64,000 nt of DNA from NCBI GenBank assembly GCA_963755755.1, contig CAVWLJ010000003.1, positions 1 through 64,000 on the forward strand, read 5' to 3'. Source of the stretch: DATKNA01 sp963755755 (GTDB lineage: Bacteria; Actinomycetota; Actinomycetes; Actinomycetales; Kineosporiaceae). Below the pieces are notes generated by a model. The model was given only the letters and a program-made list of their open reading frames with translations, made no database searches and was not told the origin of the DNA. Each line of letters opens with the position of its first letter. The stretch's first letter is position 1. Position numbers and translations under genes: made by a program. Shown piece after piece: positions 63,833-64,000 of the stretch.

Positions 63833-64000
63833 TCAGCGCCGCGCGGCGTCCTGCCGCGTGCCGGCGCCCTGCTGCTCCGGGTCCGGGTCCGGCTGGTCGG
63901 GAGTGACGTCGGCCTTGACCGCATCGCGCTCGCCCAGCGGCTTCTCCGGGCCGGCGGTGGTGTCCCGCACGGTCTGCTTCTCCGCCTCGGCGTTGATCTC
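63833..64000 (-). CDS. C-terminal fragment of an acidic, probably disordered protein
   Basis: The frame enters from the right edge: EINAEAEKQTVRDTTAGPEK, PLGERDAVKADVTPDQPDPD then PEQQGAGTRQDAARR and TGA (complement of 63833-63835). Charged and Pro-rich, no fold expected. The 28-base gap to the SRPBCC start suggests co-transcription. Confidence 0.55.
   Translation of the reverse strand, partial: EINAEAEKQTVRDTTAGPEKPLGERDAVKADVTPDQPDPDPEQQGAGTRQDAARR

Overview
The window is very GC-rich DNA with actinobacterial gene families throughout: DevS/DevR-type dormancy control, Acg-type nitroreductases, WS/DGAT acyltransferase, GAF-ANTAR and BTAD-FHA proteins, DUF1707, and frequent GTG starts. The genus cannot be fixed from the sequence alone. 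Many genes, including ppdK, paaE, an ABC transporter and an MFS pump, carry single-base frameshifts, often a missing base in a short C or G run, while the protein stays well conserved on both sides. I read most of these as sequencing or assembly errors rather than decay, and I give each gene from its start to its inferred true stop.

Region 1 (1-26 kb, possibly to 32 kb) looks like a hypoxia/dormancy island. It holds a CBS-BON-flavin protein, a CoA-transferase, a universal stress protein, pyruvate phosphate dikinase, a CPBP protease, an ABC transporter, a SHOCT protein, a membrane-anchored alpha/beta hydrolase, WS/DGAT, DoxX, two Acg-like nitroreductases, a DUF4389 protein, a PNPOx-like protein, and a GAF sensor kinase overlapping a DevR-like regulator. 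Eight intergenic sites fit RGGNCYTTNGGCCCT, close to the mycobacterial DosR box; most lie 60-160 bp upstream of these genes. The sensor kinase appears to lack the histidine that binds haem in DosS/DosT.

Region 2 (24.5-31.2 kb) is an insertion-sequence graveyard (ISL3, IS110 and IS982 remnants, truncated FtsX and GAF genes) around an intact SulP transporter. A GNAT gene, a SnoaL-like gene, a strong hairpin and tRNA-Arg(CCT) follow.

Region 3 (33.3-52.6 kb) is phenylacetate catabolism: paaABCDE on the minus strand, and paaN-tetR divergent from paaK. Both promoter regions carry the same 14-bp palindrome, probably the PaaR operator. Between the two blocks lie VOC, two MmcQ/YjbR, rhodanese and secreted beta-propeller genes, and a sugar/glycan operon (43.8-48.7 kb: aminotransferase, GT2, WxcM/FdtD-like bifunctional enzyme, polytopic membrane protein). 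The glycan operon is flanked by a 157-bp direct duplication of the 3' part of tetR, so it looks like a foreign insert. PaaB carries four 8-residue N-terminal repeats.

Region 4 (52.6-64 kb) is ordinary chromosome: winged-helix protein, aroQ, a polynucleotide kinase-phosphatase, a SpoIIE-type phosphatase, small hypothetical proteins, an MFS exporter overlapping a GT4 glycosyltransferase, a PIG-L deacetylase, a BTAD-FHA protein and an SRPBCC protein.
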